Shown: positions 8,248-17,845, counted from the stretch's first letter. The stretch: DNA of 64,000 nucleotides from Mycolicibacterium sp. CBMA 247 (GCF_009729095.1 NZ_VTGX01000005.1:248001-312000), one strand, 5' to 3'. Numbers and translations: made by a program. Notes: generated by a model not told the origin, from the letters alone.

Positions 8248-8814
8248 TCAATCGCGGCAACGCACCCCGCGCTCGAAGGTGCGGATGACGGCGGGAGCCG
8301 CTGCGTGCTGCGGCATCACGCCGTCCTTGGAATCCTGGCAGGCCCATTTGACCAGACCATAGAGAGCGTGTTCGAGCCACACCGTGCTCGACTCGGGGTC
8401 GAACACGCCGTCTGCCTGGCCGCGTTCGAGCAGCAGCGTCAGGTAACTGTTGTCCGGCACCGCCTCGGGCGGCAGCCCGCGGAGCACCGTGGGGTCGTCG
8501 AACAGGAACAGGATCCGGTTGCCGACCGAGATCATCGCGTTGATGACGCGCCGCATGGCGTCGATTGGGCAGCCTTCATCGGGTGCGGCGGCAGCCACGG
8601 CGGCGGTCACCACCTGGACCGAGTCGACAATGGTCGCGTTGATCAGGCATTCCCGGTCGGGGAAATAGCGGTGCACGGTGGTGCGGCCGACACCGGCCGC
8701 CTTGGCTATGTCGGGCAACGTGGCGGTGCGGTCGTCAGCCAGGACGGCAGCGGCGGCCTCGATGATCGCACCGCGGGTGCGTGCCTGGGTGCCCGAGAGC
8801 TCGCCGGTGCTCAT
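8248..8814 (-). CDS. TetR-family repressor of the mmpS-mmpL operon
   Basis: 188 residues. The N-terminal helix-turn-helix is clear (IIEAAAAVLADD, then LPDIAKAAGVGRTTVHRYF at about residues 33-51). The C-terminal ligand domain is not assignable. It starts 22 bases after the mmpL stop on the same strand, so it is probably the last gene of mmpS-mmpL-tetR and feeds back on it. The inverted repeat at 12244-12275, upstream of mmpS, is the likely operator. TetR repressors next to MmpL transporters are a common mycobacterial arrangement, often with effects on drug efflux. Confidence 0.85.
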   Translation of the reverse strand: MSTGELSGTQARTRGAIIEAAAAVLADDRTATLPDIAKAAGVGRTTVHRYFPDRECLINATIVDSVQVVTAAVAAAAPDEGCPIDAMRRVINAMISVGNRILFLFDDPTVLRGLPPEAVPDNSYLTLLLERGQADGVFDPESSTVWLEHALYGLVKWACQDSKDGVMPQHAAAPAVIRTFERGVRCRD

Positions 8815-8836
8815 GGGTTGATGGTATCGATGCGGG

Positions 8837-11719
8837 TCACGATGGTGTCGCGACCGGTATCGGGGTGGTCCGGTCGGAGAGGAAACGTGCCGGACGCTGG
8901 CGCACCGGCAGCGGCCACCAGAACCAGCGGCCGAGGATCGCGGCGATTGTCGGTGTCATCAGCGAGCGAACGACGAGCGTGTCGAACAGCAGGCCGAGGC
9001 CGATGGTGGTGCCGCCCTGCCCGATCGCGATCAGATCGCTGGTGGCCATCGAGGCCATCGTGAACGCGAACACCAGGCCGGCCGCGGTGACCACGCCGCC
9101 GGTGGCGCCCATGGCCCTGATGATGCCGGTATTGATGCCCGCACTGATCTCTTCCTTCATCCGGGAGACCACGAGCAGGTTGTAGTCCGATCCGACCGCC
9201 AGCAGGATGATGACCGAGAACGCCAATGTCATCCAGTGCAGGTCCATGCCGAGCAGGTACTGCCATACCAGGACCGACAGGCCGAACGATGCTGCCAGGG
9301 ACAGGATCACGGTGCCGACGATGACGAATGACGCGATCAGGGCGCGGGTGATCAACAGCATCACGATGAAGATCAACGTGATCGCGCCGCAGGCCGAGAT
9401 CAGCAGATCCCACTGGGCGCCGACCTGGATGTCCTTGTAGGTGGCTGCGGTGCCGCCGAGGTAGATCTTGGCGTCGGCGAGCGGCGTCGTCTTGATCGCC
9501 TCGCGTGCCGTTTTCAGGAGCGGGTCGACGTGCGAAATGCCTTCGGAGGTAGCCGGATCCACGTCGTGGGTGATGATGAACTGCGCGGCCTGACCGTCCG
9601 GCGAGACCATCAGATCCAGCCCGCGTTTGAAGTCCGGGTTGTCGAACGCCTCGGGCGGTAGGTAGAACGAATCGTCGTTGCGGGCGTCGTCGAACGCCTG
9701 GCCCATCACCGATGCCGTGTCGGTCATCTTACCGATCTGGTCGACCAGCCCGTTGAACGTGCTGAACATCGTTTTCATCGTGCCCTGCATGGACTTCGAG
9801 ATCGCGATCATCGGTGGCAGTTGCGCCACCAGCTGCGGCATCAACTGATCCATCTCGTTCATGTTCTTCACCGACTTGGCGAGGTTCGCGGTCATCGTGT
9901 CGATGCCGTCGAGTCCGTCGAACAACGAGCGCATGGAATTGCACATCGGGACGTCGTAGCAGTGCGGTTCCCAGTACAGGTAGTTCCGGATCGGCCGCAT
10001 GAAATCGTCGAAATCAGCCATGTGATCCCGCATTTCGTTGGTGCTGGCCTGCATATCGTTCATGCTTGCGGTGAGTTCGTGGGTGATGCCGGTCATCCGG
10101 TTCATCAGGCCCAGCATGTTCTCCATGATCGCGATCATCCGGCCGAGATCGTCGGTGAGCGTATTCATGTCGCCCATGCGTTCGCGCATGAACTGCAGGT
10201 TCTCGGTCATGGACACCGATTGCATGCTCACCTGGAACGGCACGGAGCTGTGCGCGATGGGGCGGCCCAGTGGGCGGGTGATGCTCTGCACGCGCGCGAC
10301 GCCGGGCACGCGGATCAGCTCCCTGGCGATCTTGTCCAGCACGATCATGTCGGCCGGGTTGCGCAGGTCCCGTCCCGCATCCACGAGCAGCAGATCGGGA
10401 TTCATTCGAGCGGAGGTGAAATGCCGTTCAGCAGCAGCGTATCCGACGTTGGACGGCAGATCCTTGGGAATGTAGAGCCGCTCGTTGTAGGAGGTTTTGT
10501 AGCCGGGCAGGGCCAGCAGACCGATGAGCGCGACGCCGATCGCCGCTGCCAGGATCGGCACCGGCCAGCGCGCCACCGAGGTGCCGAGCCTGCGCCAACC
10601 GCGCGAGCGGATCTCGCGCTTGGCGTCGAGCAAGCCGAACCGACTGCCGACCACCAGCATTGCCGGTGCAAGTGTGAGTGAGGCCAGCACTACCACGGAC
10701 ATACCGATGGCGCTGGGGATACCCATCGAACTGAAGTAGTTCAACCGGGTGAAGTGCAGACAGAGCATGGCGCCGGCAACCGTGAGACCGGAGCCGAGGA
10801 TGACGTGCCCCACGCCGTGAAATGCGGTGTAGTAGGCGTCTTCTCGTTCCTGACCCTTCTGCCGCGCCTCCTGGTATCGGCCGACGAGGAAGATGGCGTA
10901 GTCGGTTCCGGCCGCGATCGCCAGCGAGGTCAGCAGGCTCACGGAGAACGTCGACAAGCCCAGCAGGCCGGCGTGGCCGATGGCGGCCACAACACCACGC
11001 GCGGCCGACATCTCCAGCAGCACCACGACGAGCATCAGGAACATCGTCGCGATCGACCGGTAGACGACGATCAGCATCACCGCGATCACCGCGATCGTGA
11101 CGAAAGTGATCTTGATCATGCTCTTGTCGCCGGCCTCGTTCATGTCCGTGGTGAGCGGACCTTGGCCAGTGACATAGGCTTTCACCCCTGCGGGCGGATG
11201 GGATTCGTCGATGATCTTGCGGACTGAGGCGACCGATTCATTGGCCAGTGTCTCGCCCTGGTTGCCGGCGAGGTTGACCTGAACGTAGGCGGCCTTGCCG
11301 TCGGTGCTCTGGGAACCCGCCGCGGTGATCAGGTCGCCCCAGTAGTTCTGCACGTGCTGAACGTGTTCGGTGTCGGCCTGCAGCGTGCGGACCAGCTCGT
11401 CGTAATAGTGATGCGCTTCGGTGCCGAGCGGCTCTTCGCCCTCGAGCACGACCATCGCGATCGTGTCGGAGTCGAATTGATCGAAGCGATCGCCGATCTT
11501 CTTCATCGCCACCAGTGCCGGCGCGTCCTGCGGTGACAGTGAGACGGCGTGCTCGTGTCCGACGACCTCGAGTTGGGGGATGAGGGCGTTCAGGACCACG
11601 ACGAGCACGACCCACGCCAGGATGATCGGGATCGAGGCGACGCGGATGACGCGGGCAATGCCCTTGTGCGTGGGGTTGTCCGAGTGTGCGGGGACGCTGT
11701 CGGTGCTGTGGTTGCTCAT
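8837..11719 (-). CDS. MmpL-family RND transporter
   Basis: 960 residues, the standard MmpL size. Each half has the RND signature in a membrane helix: GTDYAIFLVGRY in the first half and GSDYNLLVVSRM in the second. Two large periplasmic domains are expected; the second contains a long Met/Asp/Asn-rich helical stretch (about residues 490-680) typical of the MmpL4/MmpL5 coiled-coil insert. Such transporters use proton motive force to export lipids, siderophores or drugs. Start overlaps the mmpS stop by four bases. Substrate unknown; pairing with MmpS and TetR places it in the MmpL4/5 group. Confidence 0.92.
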   Translation of the reverse strand: MSNHSTDSVPAHSDNPTHKGIARVIRVASIPIILAWVVLVVVLNALIPQLEVVGHEHAVSLSPQDAPALVAMKKIGDRFDQFDSDTIAMVVLEGEEPLGTEAHHYYDELVRTLQADTEHVQHVQNYWGDLITAAGSQSTDGKAAYVQVNLAGNQGETLANESVASVRKIIDESHPPAGVKAYVTGQGPLTTDMNEAGDKSMIKITFVTIAVIAVMLIVVYRSIATMFLMLVVVLLEMSAARGVVAAIGHAGLLGLSTFSVSLLTSLAIAAGTDYAIFLVGRYQEARQKGQEREDAYYTAFHGVGHVILGSGLTVAGAMLCLHFTRLNYFSSMGIPSAIGMSVVVLASLTLAPAMLVVGSRFGLLDAKREIRSRGWRRLGTSVARWPVPILAAAIGVALIGLLALPGYKTSYNERLYIPKDLPSNVGYAAAERHFTSARMNPDLLLVDAGRDLRNPADMIVLDKIARELIRVPGVARVQSITRPLGRPIAHSSVPFQVSMQSVSMTENLQFMRERMGDMNTLTDDLGRMIAIMENMLGLMNRMTGITHELTASMNDMQASTNEMRDHMADFDDFMRPIRNYLYWEPHCYDVPMCNSMRSLFDGLDGIDTMTANLAKSVKNMNEMDQLMPQLVAQLPPMIAISKSMQGTMKTMFSTFNGLVDQIGKMTDTASVMGQAFDDARNDDSFYLPPEAFDNPDFKRGLDLMVSPDGQAAQFIITHDVDPATSEGISHVDPLLKTAREAIKTTPLADAKIYLGGTAATYKDIQVGAQWDLLISACGAITLIFIVMLLITRALIASFVIVGTVILSLAASFGLSVLVWQYLLGMDLHWMTLAFSVIILLAVGSDYNLLVVSRMKEEISAGINTGIIRAMGATGGVVTAAGLVFAFTMASMATSDLIAIGQGGTTIGLGLLFDTLVVRSLMTPTIAAILGRWFWWPLPVRQRPARFLSDRTTPIPVATPS

Positions 11720-12156
11720 GCGGCCTTGTCCAAGCAGAAGACCTGGGCGTCGTGCTGGTTCACGGTCTGGTCGTCACGGACCTCGCCGTTGACGACGATC
11801 CGGCAGCTGATCACTTCGCTATCTCCTTGGGCAACCACATTGGCGAAAACCGTGGGCAGGGTGGTGACAACCTCGTGCCGCCACGGCAGCGAGCTGAATC
11901 TCTCGGTGTGGGGTTGAGCGTCGGCATCCAGGTAGCTGACATGGCCGCTGGTGCCGCTGGGACCGTCGATCTCGTAGATGACGCGCTTGGGGTTGAACTC
12001 CACGATGTCGTCGCCGGCGGACTGGCCCGGGTCGGTGTTGATGTGCGTGCCGAAGATCCCGTGCATCCGGTTCATCGCGAACCCGCTGAAGGCGAGCGCC
12101 GCCACCAACACCAAGGGAATCCAGAAGCGTGTCGCAAGCCGCAATACCGTAGCCAC
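11716..12156 (-). CDS. MmpS-family accessory protein
   Basis: 146 residues with one N-terminal transmembrane helix (residues 10-28, FWIPLVLVAALAFSGFA) and an extracytoplasmic beta domain. Family landmarks are VIYEIDGPSGTSGHVSYLDAD, LPWRHEV and a C-terminal SCRIVVNGEVRDD. MmpS proteins partner with MmpL transporters (MmpS4/L4 and MmpS5/L5 in siderophore export). Translation is coupled to mmpL by a four-base overlap. The promoter must lie between here and 12314, where an inverted repeat is found. Confidence 0.9.
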   Translation of the reverse strand: MATVLRLATRFWIPLVLVAALAFSGFAMNRMHGIFGTHINTDPGQSAGDDIVEFNPKRVIYEIDGPSGTSGHVSYLDADAQPHTERFSSLPWRHEVVTTLPTVFANVVAQGDSEVISCRIVVNGEVRDDQTVNQHDAQVFCLDKAA

Positions 12157-12243
12157 GGCAATCCACCTCTCCGGTTCGGCGCACGCCGACGGAACCTCAT
12201 CCGACCGCGTTTTGATCGGCTGAAACGTAGCAGGCCCTTAGTG

Positions 12244-12275
12244 GATCAACAACGTTCCATTAAGGAATGTTGATC
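12244..12275. promoter_or_regulatory. Inverted repeat upstream of mmpS, candidate TetR operator
   Basis: The right arm GGAATGTTGATC (12264-12275) is the reverse complement of GATCAACATTCC. The left arm GATCAACAACGTTCC (12244-12258) matches it except for three extra bases (ACG). It lies about 90-120 bases upstream of mmpS and is A/T-rich against its surroundings. The tetR gene at the end of the same operon is the obvious candidate binder. Confidence 0.5.
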
Positions 12276-12313
12276 TTCCTCACAGTTGTTTGCGATAGGG
12301 AATTTTTGTGGAC

Positions 12314-13273
12314 CTACGCCGTGAGCAAACGCAGCGGCGAGCCCGCGCAGTAGGCGGTGATGTCCTCCACGATGTCGCGGTAGAACACCGTCATCACGCC
12401 GTCGGTGACGTAACCCAGGTGCGGGGTGAGCAGGGTGTTGGGCAGGGCCGCCAACGGGTGGCCCGGGGGCAGCGGTTCCTGCCGGAAGACGTCGAGCGCG
12501 GCGCCGCGAATCCCGTTGCTGCGCAGGGCTTCGATGAGGGCAGGTTCATCGATGAGGCCGCCGCGCGAGGTGTTCACCAGGATCGCGGACGGTTTCATCG
12601 CGGCCAGCTCGGCCGCGCCGATCAGCCCGTGGGTCGTCTCGGCGAGCATCATGTGGACCGACACCACGTCGGCGTCGGCGAACAGGTCATCGCGGCTCAC
12701 CCGGACGGCGCGGGCCTTGGCGGCGCGCTCGTCGGTGAGGTTGGGGCTCCACGCGATGACGTTCATGCCGAACGCCGTGCCGATCGCGGCCACCCGGCTG
12801 CCGATGCGACCCACACCGACCAGACCCAGAGTCGCCCCGTACAGGTCGGCGCCGATGGTGCTCTGCCACCCGCCGTTGCGGATGCGCTGGTCTTCGGTGA
12901 CCAGGTGGCGCTGCAGCCCAAGGATCAGTGCCCAGGTGTGTTCCACCGTCGGCGTGATGGCTCCGCCCGTGCCCGACACCGTGATACCGAGGCGGTGCGC
13001 GGCGGCGACGTCGATGGCGGCGTTGAACGGGCCGGTTGTCACGAGCAGTTTCAGTGACGGCAGTTGGGCGAGCAGCGCGGCGTCGATCGGTGTGCGTTCC
13101 CGCATCGCGACGACAACCTCGTGGCCGGCCAAGGTGTCGACCAGCGCCGGGCCGGGCTCGATGTGTTCCCGCAGTGATGTGATCCGCACCGGCCGGGGAA
13201 TCGGCGACCAGTCGACGGTGTCGGCGATTCCCTGGTAGTCGTCGAGGACGGCGATGCGCAGCGGTTCGGTCAC
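12314..13273 (-). CDS. D-2-hydroxyacid dehydrogenase family protein
   Basis: 319 residues with the two-domain fold of NAD-dependent D-2-hydroxyacid dehydrogenases. The Rossmann motif is GLVGVGRIGS (about residues 150-159). The catalytic Arg is in NTSRGGLID, the Glu in DVFRQEPLP and the His in LTPHLGY. Substrate cannot be told from sequence; phosphoglycerate dehydrogenase is unlikely because the regulatory domain is missing. GTG start with a weak ribosome site. It is the last gene of the run ligase, aldolase, amidohydrolase, dehydrogenase, with four bases to the preceding stop, so it probably reduces or oxidises a 2-keto/2-hydroxy acid in that pathway. Confidence 0.85.
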   Translation of the reverse strand: MTEPLRIAVLDDYQGIADTVDWSPIPRPVRITSLREHIEPGPALVDTLAGHEVVVAMRERTPIDAALLAQLPSLKLLVTTGPFNAAIDVAAAHRLGITVSGTGGAITPTVEHTWALILGLQRHLVTEDQRIRNGGWQSTIGADLYGATLGLVGVGRIGSRVAAIGTAFGMNVIAWSPNLTDERAAKARAVRVSRDDLFADADVVSVHMMLAETTHGLIGAAELAAMKPSAILVNTSRGGLIDEPALIEALRSNGIRGAALDVFRQEPLPPGHPLAALPNTLLTPHLGYVTDGVMTVFYRDIVEDITAYCAGSPLRLLTA

Positions 13274-13277
13274 TGGA

Positions 13278-14546
13278 TCAGTACGCGTTCGGATCGTTCT
13301 GCACCGCGATCGGCACCGGATGCTGATAGAGCCGGGATGCGTTCTCCCAGGTGAGTTTCCGGGTCACGTCGGCGGGAAGGCCGCGGATCTGTTCGTGAAT
13401 GGTGCGCTGGGTGTGCGGCCACGTCGAGTCGCAGTGCGGGTAGTCGGCTTCCAGGAGGATGTTGTCGGTGCCGATCCGTTCGTGCTGGATGAACGACGAC
13501 TGGTCTTCGACCGCGCAGAACCAGAAGTTCCTGGTGAACACCTCGGCGGGGGAGAGGGTTTCGCCCAACGCCTTCCAGGTTCCGTACATCTGGTGGTAGC
13601 TGAGCATGTGATCGAGCCGGTCGAGAAGCCCTGCCACCCAGCCGATTCCACCCTCCGAGAGACAGATCTTGAGGTCCGGATACCGGCTGGGCAGACCTGA
13701 GTACAGCCAGTCGACCGCCGCGGTGATGGCGTAGGCGAAGAACAGCACGCCCTGCACGTCCGGCGGGGCGTCGTCGGTGGTGGACGGCGCCGACCCGGAG
13801 GAGCCGATGTGCAGATTGACCACCGTGCCGGTCTCGGCGCAGGCCGCCATCATCGGTTCCCAGTACCCGGAGTGGATGGTCGGCAGCCCGAGCATCGCCG
13901 GATTCTCACTGAATGTCACGGCATGGAAACCGCGTTCGGCGTTCTCGTAGATCATCTGGGCCCCGACCTCGGGGTCGAGCAGCCACGGCAACTGGCAGGG
14001 AATGATCCGGTCGGGATAGGGCCCGGCCCACGCCTCGAGGTGCCAGTCGTTCCAGGCCCGCACCGAGGCCATCGCCAGGTCCCGGTCCTTGGTCACCTGC
14101 TGTAATCGCTGGCCGGCGAACCCGGGCAGGAATGACGGAAAATTGAGCGACGCGTACACACCGTTGAGGCCCATGTCCTTGACGCGCTCATGAATGTCCC
14201 AGGCGCCCCGGCGCATTTCATCGAATCGCGTCGGTTCGAAGCCGTACTCGGAGACCGGCCGGCCCACGACTGCGTTGAAGCCGACGTTGGGCAGCGATTG
14301 CCCGTCATACATCCAGGTCTGCCCACCGCCTTCGGTCTCGATCACCTTCGGGGCCCGGTCGGCGAACTTGCGGGGTACGCGGCCGGTGAAGGTGTCCGGT
14401 GGCTCGACGATGTGGTCGTCTACGGAGATGACGGTGTAGAGGCGTTCGGCCCGTTCGGGTTCGGGCAGAAACGTGACCGTGCGTTCGGCACCCTTCTGCG
14501 CGGTGGTGAAGTCGAGATTGCCGGCGAGCTCGTCGATGGACTTCAT
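13278..14546 (-). CDS. Amidohydrolase-family metal enzyme (ACMSD-like)
   Basis: 422 residues. The N-terminal SVDDHIVEPPDTF is the D-x-H-like metal site of amidohydrolase_2 enzymes (hydrolases and metal-dependent decarboxylases such as ACMSD and gamma-resorcylate decarboxylase). Further histidines are in VVNLHIGSSG and YHQMYG, and the late acidic metal ligand is in LLEADYPHCDSTWP. The family is large in mycobacteria and rarely characterised. Placed between a class II aldolase and a hydroxyacid dehydrogenase gene, it may hydrolyse or decarboxylate an intermediate made from a CoA-activated acid. The exact reaction is not predictable. Confidence 0.8.
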   Translation of the reverse strand: MKSIDELAGNLDFTTAQKGAERTVTFLPEPERAERLYTVISVDDHIVEPPDTFTGRVPRKFADRAPKVIETEGGGQTWMYDGQSLPNVGFNAVVGRPVSEYGFEPTRFDEMRRGAWDIHERVKDMGLNGVYASLNFPSFLPGFAGQRLQQVTKDRDLAMASVRAWNDWHLEAWAGPYPDRIIPCQLPWLLDPEVGAQMIYENAERGFHAVTFSENPAMLGLPTIHSGYWEPMMAACAETGTVVNLHIGSSGSAPSTTDDAPPDVQGVLFFAYAITAAVDWLYSGLPSRYPDLKICLSEGGIGWVAGLLDRLDHMLSYHQMYGTWKALGETLSPAEVFTRNFWFCAVEDQSSFIQHERIGTDNILLEADYPHCDSTWPHTQRTIHEQIRGLPADVTRKLTWENASRLYQHPVPIAVQNDPNAY

Positions 14547-14568
14547 GGGGCGTCGTCTCCTTGCTGCG

Positions 14569-15342
14569 TCAGTTCAGGACATCGGGGTCGGCCTTGATGG
14601 TCATGCGAGCGGCCCCGGCCCAGTACACGTCGGCCGCCCGCTCGATGAGCGAGGCTTGCATGCCATACATGTCGGAACGGTTCATCGCCGTCGGTTCCCG
14701 TCCGGTGAGCATCACCTGGTAGGCCAGCTTGCACACCCGGTCGATCGACGCGGCGCGGTAGACGGCCGCCGCCAGGTTCTCGCCGGTCGCGATGACCCCG
14801 TGATTGGCCAGGATGGTCAGGTTGGCAGTGCCGATCCGTTCGGCGAGCTCGCGGGCCCGCGGTGCCGAATCGACCTCGCCGTCATAGGTTTCGACGAAGC
14901 ACATGTCATCGAGGAACAGTGAGCCGGTCTGGTGCACCAGGTCCGGCAACTTTCCCAACGCCGCGATGAGGCTCACGTAGTAGGGGTGGTTGTGAATGAC
15001 GACGCGGGCATCGTCGCGCATGCGGTGAAGTTCGGTGTGAATGTGGATGGCCGGGGTGACGTCCCACCGGCCGCGCACCACGTGCGCGTTCTCGTCGACG
15101 ACGCAGATGTCGGATGCGGTGAGTTCCTGCCACCACAATCCCCACGGATTGACCAGCATCTCGCTGCGGCCCTCGGGCTGCCAGGTGATGTGGCCGGCCA
15201 TGTTCTCGGCGAATCCGATCGAGGCCAGGTGCCGGAACGCCACGGCCAGCGCCTGCTCTTCGCTCAGATCGACACCGATCGGCGGGGTGGCCGACGGCGC
15301 CCACACCTTCAACCCGCCCTGCCGCACTTCACCGTCGCTCAT
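14569..15342 (-). CDS. Class II aldolase/adducin-family protein
   Basis: 257 residues. Zinc-site motifs of the family are present: HIHTELHRM, VIHNHPYYV (about residues 118-126) and the late ANHGVI. An acidic residue for catalysis sits upstream in the NMAGHITWQPEG region. Enzymes of this family split or epimerise sugar phosphates or hydroxyacids, or decarboxylate; which applies here is unknown. The ATG at 15342 gives the start MSDGEVRQGG and overlaps the end of the CoA-ligase gene by 14 bases, so translation is coupled. It belongs to the GntR-linked operon. Confidence 0.85.
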   Translation of the reverse strand: MSDGEVRQGGLKVWAPSATPPIGVDLSEEQALAVAFRHLASIGFAENMAGHITWQPEGRSEMLVNPWGLWWQELTASDICVVDENAHVVRGRWDVTPAIHIHTELHRMRDDARVVIHNHPYYVSLIAALGKLPDLVHQTGSLFLDDMCFVETYDGEVDSAPRARELAERIGTANLTILANHGVIATGENLAAAVYRAASIDRVCKLAYQVMLTGREPTAMNRSDMYGMQASLIERAADVYWAGAARMTIKADPDVLN

Positions 15343-16954
15343 AGCGCTCTCCCAACCGCGTTCGGATATCTTCGCGGAGCTGACCTTTGGCGATCTTCCC
15401 GCCCGACGACCGGGGCAGCTCATCGAGCACGATGAGCCGTTCGGGCAGCAGTTCCTTCGACACCCCCTGGGCCAGGAGGTGCTCGACAAGCACCAGCAGA
15501 TCGAGAGCGTGCCCGTTCGCCGGTGCTACAAGTTCTATGTAGATGCACACTTTCTCGCCGAAGACCGGGTCGGGCATGGCCACCGCGGCGGCGACCGCCA
15601 CCGCGGGATGCGTCGTCACCGCGTCCTCGACCTCGACCGCACTGATGTTCTTGCCGCCCCGCACGATGAAGTCCGAGGTACGGCCGGTGACGGAGAGGTA
15701 GCCCTCGGCGTCCACCTCGCAGACATCACCCATCCGCATCCAGCCGTCCGGGGTGTACAGCTTGTCGTGGTCCACCCCGCCGAGGTAGCCCAGGCTGGTG
15801 GCCGGTCCGCGGCAGGCCGGTTGCCCGCGCCCCGTCGAGGTCACGTCGTCATCGCCGTCGAACAGCCGGACCGCCATCTCCGGCACCAGTCGGCCCGCGG
15901 TGCGCAGCCTGCGCTCCCGGGAATCCCGCAGCGTCGTCCCGCTGAGCAGCCCGGTTTCGTTGGAGCCGTAGAACTGCAGGATGGTCGCGCCGGTGAGCTC
16001 CTCGAACTCGGCGGCCCGCCGGTACGGCAGCGCCTCACCACCGGTGAAGACCACCCGCAGTGAGCTCAGGTCGTTCTCGCGGGACGCCTGGCTGGCCATG
16101 ACCATCATCAATTGGGTACTGACGCAACACAGAACCGTGACCCGGTGGCGGGCGATCGCCTCGCACGCGGCTGCCGCGTCGAACCGCTCGAGCAGGACCG
16201 TGGTGACACCGAGGTAGATCGGTGTGGTGTGGGCCGTCCAGATCCCGAACCCGAAGGGTGCCGGGATGACGGGCAGGAAGACGTCGTCGGAGTTCAGCGC
16301 ACCGTTGGCGACGGCCTGTTGATGGAAGTAGTGCCACCGGTTCTGGGTGTGCACAACGCATTTGGGCAGGCCCGTGGTCCCCGACGTCGAGTTGATCAGG
16401 AATACGTCGTCGGGGCCGACCGCCGCGGCGGCGGTCGGTGGTCGCGGTGCGGTGTCGGTGTCGATGGACAAACCGTCTCGTCCGGTGCGCAGGACCACGG
16501 CCGAAATATCGGGTTGGTCCGCGAGTTCGGCGACGGTGGCCTGCGCCGAAGGCTGTCGCGCCACATCGCTGACCAGCAGGCGTGGCTGGGTGGTCCGCAG
16601 GATCTGGGTGGCCTCGCGCGTCCCGGCCCGGGCGCCGATCCCGACCACGACGGCTCCGCAGCGTTCGATTGCCACGAACAGCACGTGGATGGCCGCGGTA
16701 TCCCCGTGCCACACCGCGACCCGGTCGCCCGGGGCAACCCCGAGGCCTGCCAGCTGGGCGGCGACCATCGTTGCGGCCCGGTCGAATTCACGCCAGGTAT
16801 ACGTGAGGTCGGGGTGGTCGACATAGGCCGGCTTGTCGGGATGCGCCAGGGCGTGCTCGCCTACGGTCTGCGAGATTGTGCGGTCCGACCACCATCCGGC
16901 CGATCGATAGTGGGCCGCGTCAACAGCGTTGACGGCGGCATCGCCGACCTTCAT
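15329..16954 (-). CDS. Acyl-CoA synthetase (AMP-forming ligase)
   Basis: 541 residues of the ANL superfamily. The ATP/AMP loop is STSGTTGLPK (about residues 190-199), the adenine-binding motif is YGSNETG, the hinge is GRTSDFIVRGGKN and the catalytic lysine is in SSGGKIAKGQ near the C-terminus. It probably activates a small aromatic or branched acid to its CoA thioester; the sequence does not tell which. The ATG at 16954 is chosen over a TTG at 16960. A CAAATCATATG element lies four bases before the start and matches the palindrome upstream of the GntR gene, so the regulator probably controls this operon directly. Confidence 0.88.
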   Translation of the reverse strand: MKVGDAAVNAVDAAHYRSAGWWSDRTISQTVGEHALAHPDKPAYVDHPDLTYTWREFDRAATMVAAQLAGLGVAPGDRVAVWHGDTAAIHVLFVAIERCGAVVVGIGARAGTREATQILRTTQPRLLVSDVARQPSAQATVAELADQPDISAVVLRTGRDGLSIDTDTAPRPPTAAAAVGPDDVFLINSTSGTTGLPKCVVHTQNRWHYFHQQAVANGALNSDDVFLPVIPAPFGFGIWTAHTTPIYLGVTTVLLERFDAAAACEAIARHRVTVLCCVSTQLMMVMASQASRENDLSSLRVVFTGGEALPYRRAAEFEELTGATILQFYGSNETGLLSGTTLRDSRERRLRTAGRLVPEMAVRLFDGDDDVTSTGRGQPACRGPATSLGYLGGVDHDKLYTPDGWMRMGDVCEVDAEGYLSVTGRTSDFIVRGGKNISAVEVEDAVTTHPAVAVAAAVAMPDPVFGEKVCIYIELVAPANGHALDLLVLVEHLLAQGVSKELLPERLIVLDELPRSSGGKIAKGQLREDIRTRLGERYERR

Positions 16955-16957
16955 AAC

Positions 16958-16968
16958 CAAATCATATG
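16958..16968. promoter_or_regulatory. GntR operator candidate in front of the CoA-ligase operon
   Basis: CAAATCATATG differs by one base from the reverse complement (CAAATCATTTG) of the perfect palindrome at 17846-17856. It sits just upstream of the ligase start codon, where repressor binding would block initiation. Confidence 0.6.
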
Positions 16969-17015
16969 AAAATAAGAACGTGTGTCAACGGTCACACTGC
17001 AGGCGCGTGCGATGG

Positions 17016-17798
17016 TCACGGCCGGCGGGGGGTGGACTGCGCCCAGGTGCGGACCATTGTCGGATCGACTACCCCCTCGACACCCGGGTACTGCTGGGCG
17101 TTGACCAGGTGCGCCGCGGCCAGATCGCGGGCCCGCTGCGCGTCGCCGACATCGATCGCGTCGATCACCTGCCGGTGGTCTTCCAGCACCGCGCGGCGCT
17201 CCTCGACGGGTACGGTCGAGTGATCCGTAACCTGGGCCGACCAGTTTTGCTCATGAGCGGACCACAATGCCTCAAGCGCACCGGCCAGGATGATCATCGT
17301 CTCGTTCCCGCAGTGGCGTACCAGCGCTTCGTGATACCGCCGACTGGCCGAGGTGGCCTGCTGCAGATCCGACACCGACTCGACCGATTCATCGTGCAAC
17401 CGCCGAAGAATCGGTACCACCGTGCGCTTACGGTCCGGGCGTTGTGCGCACAGCGCGGCACACGCCGGCTCGACCTGCAGCAGGGCGGTACCCACGTCGG
17501 CGAGCCCGACCTGGCCTGCGCCCAGCACCAGCCCCATGGTGTACGCGAGGTTTGCTGAGTCGGGGCGGTGAACCACCGCGCCGCCGAGCTTGCCGCGTCG
17601 TACCGTCAACAGGCCCTCGGCCTCGAGGATGCGCATCGCCTCGCGCAGGGACGGCTTGCTGATCGGGTACTCGACGAGGAGTTCGTCCTCCTTGGGCAGG
17701 ATGCTGCCGTCGGGCAGTTCCCCGGTCAGGATCTGGCGCCGCAATTGGTCGGCGACCTGCTCGGCAAGTCGCTGGAACCGGACGTTTGGCTGCGCCAC
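17016..17798 (-). CDS. GntR-family regulator, FadR/FCD type
   Basis: 260 residues. The N-terminal winged helix has the classic pattern EQVADQLRRQILTGELPDGSILPKE, then ISKPSLREAMRILEAEGLLTVRRGKLGGAVV (about residues 13-75). The C-terminal helical FCD domain keeps metal-binding positions such as RYHEALVRHCGN and the late DHRQVIDAI. FCD regulators usually sense organic acids. It lies between the ligase operon (same strand, downstream) and the divergent metallo-hydrolase gene, and the same A/T-rich palindrome flanks it on both sides, so it likely controls both and itself. Confidence 0.88.
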   Translation of the reverse strand: MAQPNVRFQRLAEQVADQLRRQILTGELPDGSILPKEDELLVEYPISKPSLREAMRILEAEGLLTVRRGKLGGAVVHRPDSANLAYTMGLVLGAGQVGLADVGTALLQVEPACAALCAQRPDRKRTVVPILRRLHDESVESVSDLQQATSASRRYHEALVRHCGNETMIILAGALEALWSAHEQNWSAQVTDHSTVPVEERRAVLEDHRQVIDAIDVGDAQRARDLAAAHLVNAQQYPGVEGVVDPTMVRTWAQSTPRRP

Positions 17799-17845
17799 GC
17801 ATCGAGTGTGCCAGATGGCCGGCAGGCAGCGGGGACCCTTGTATC

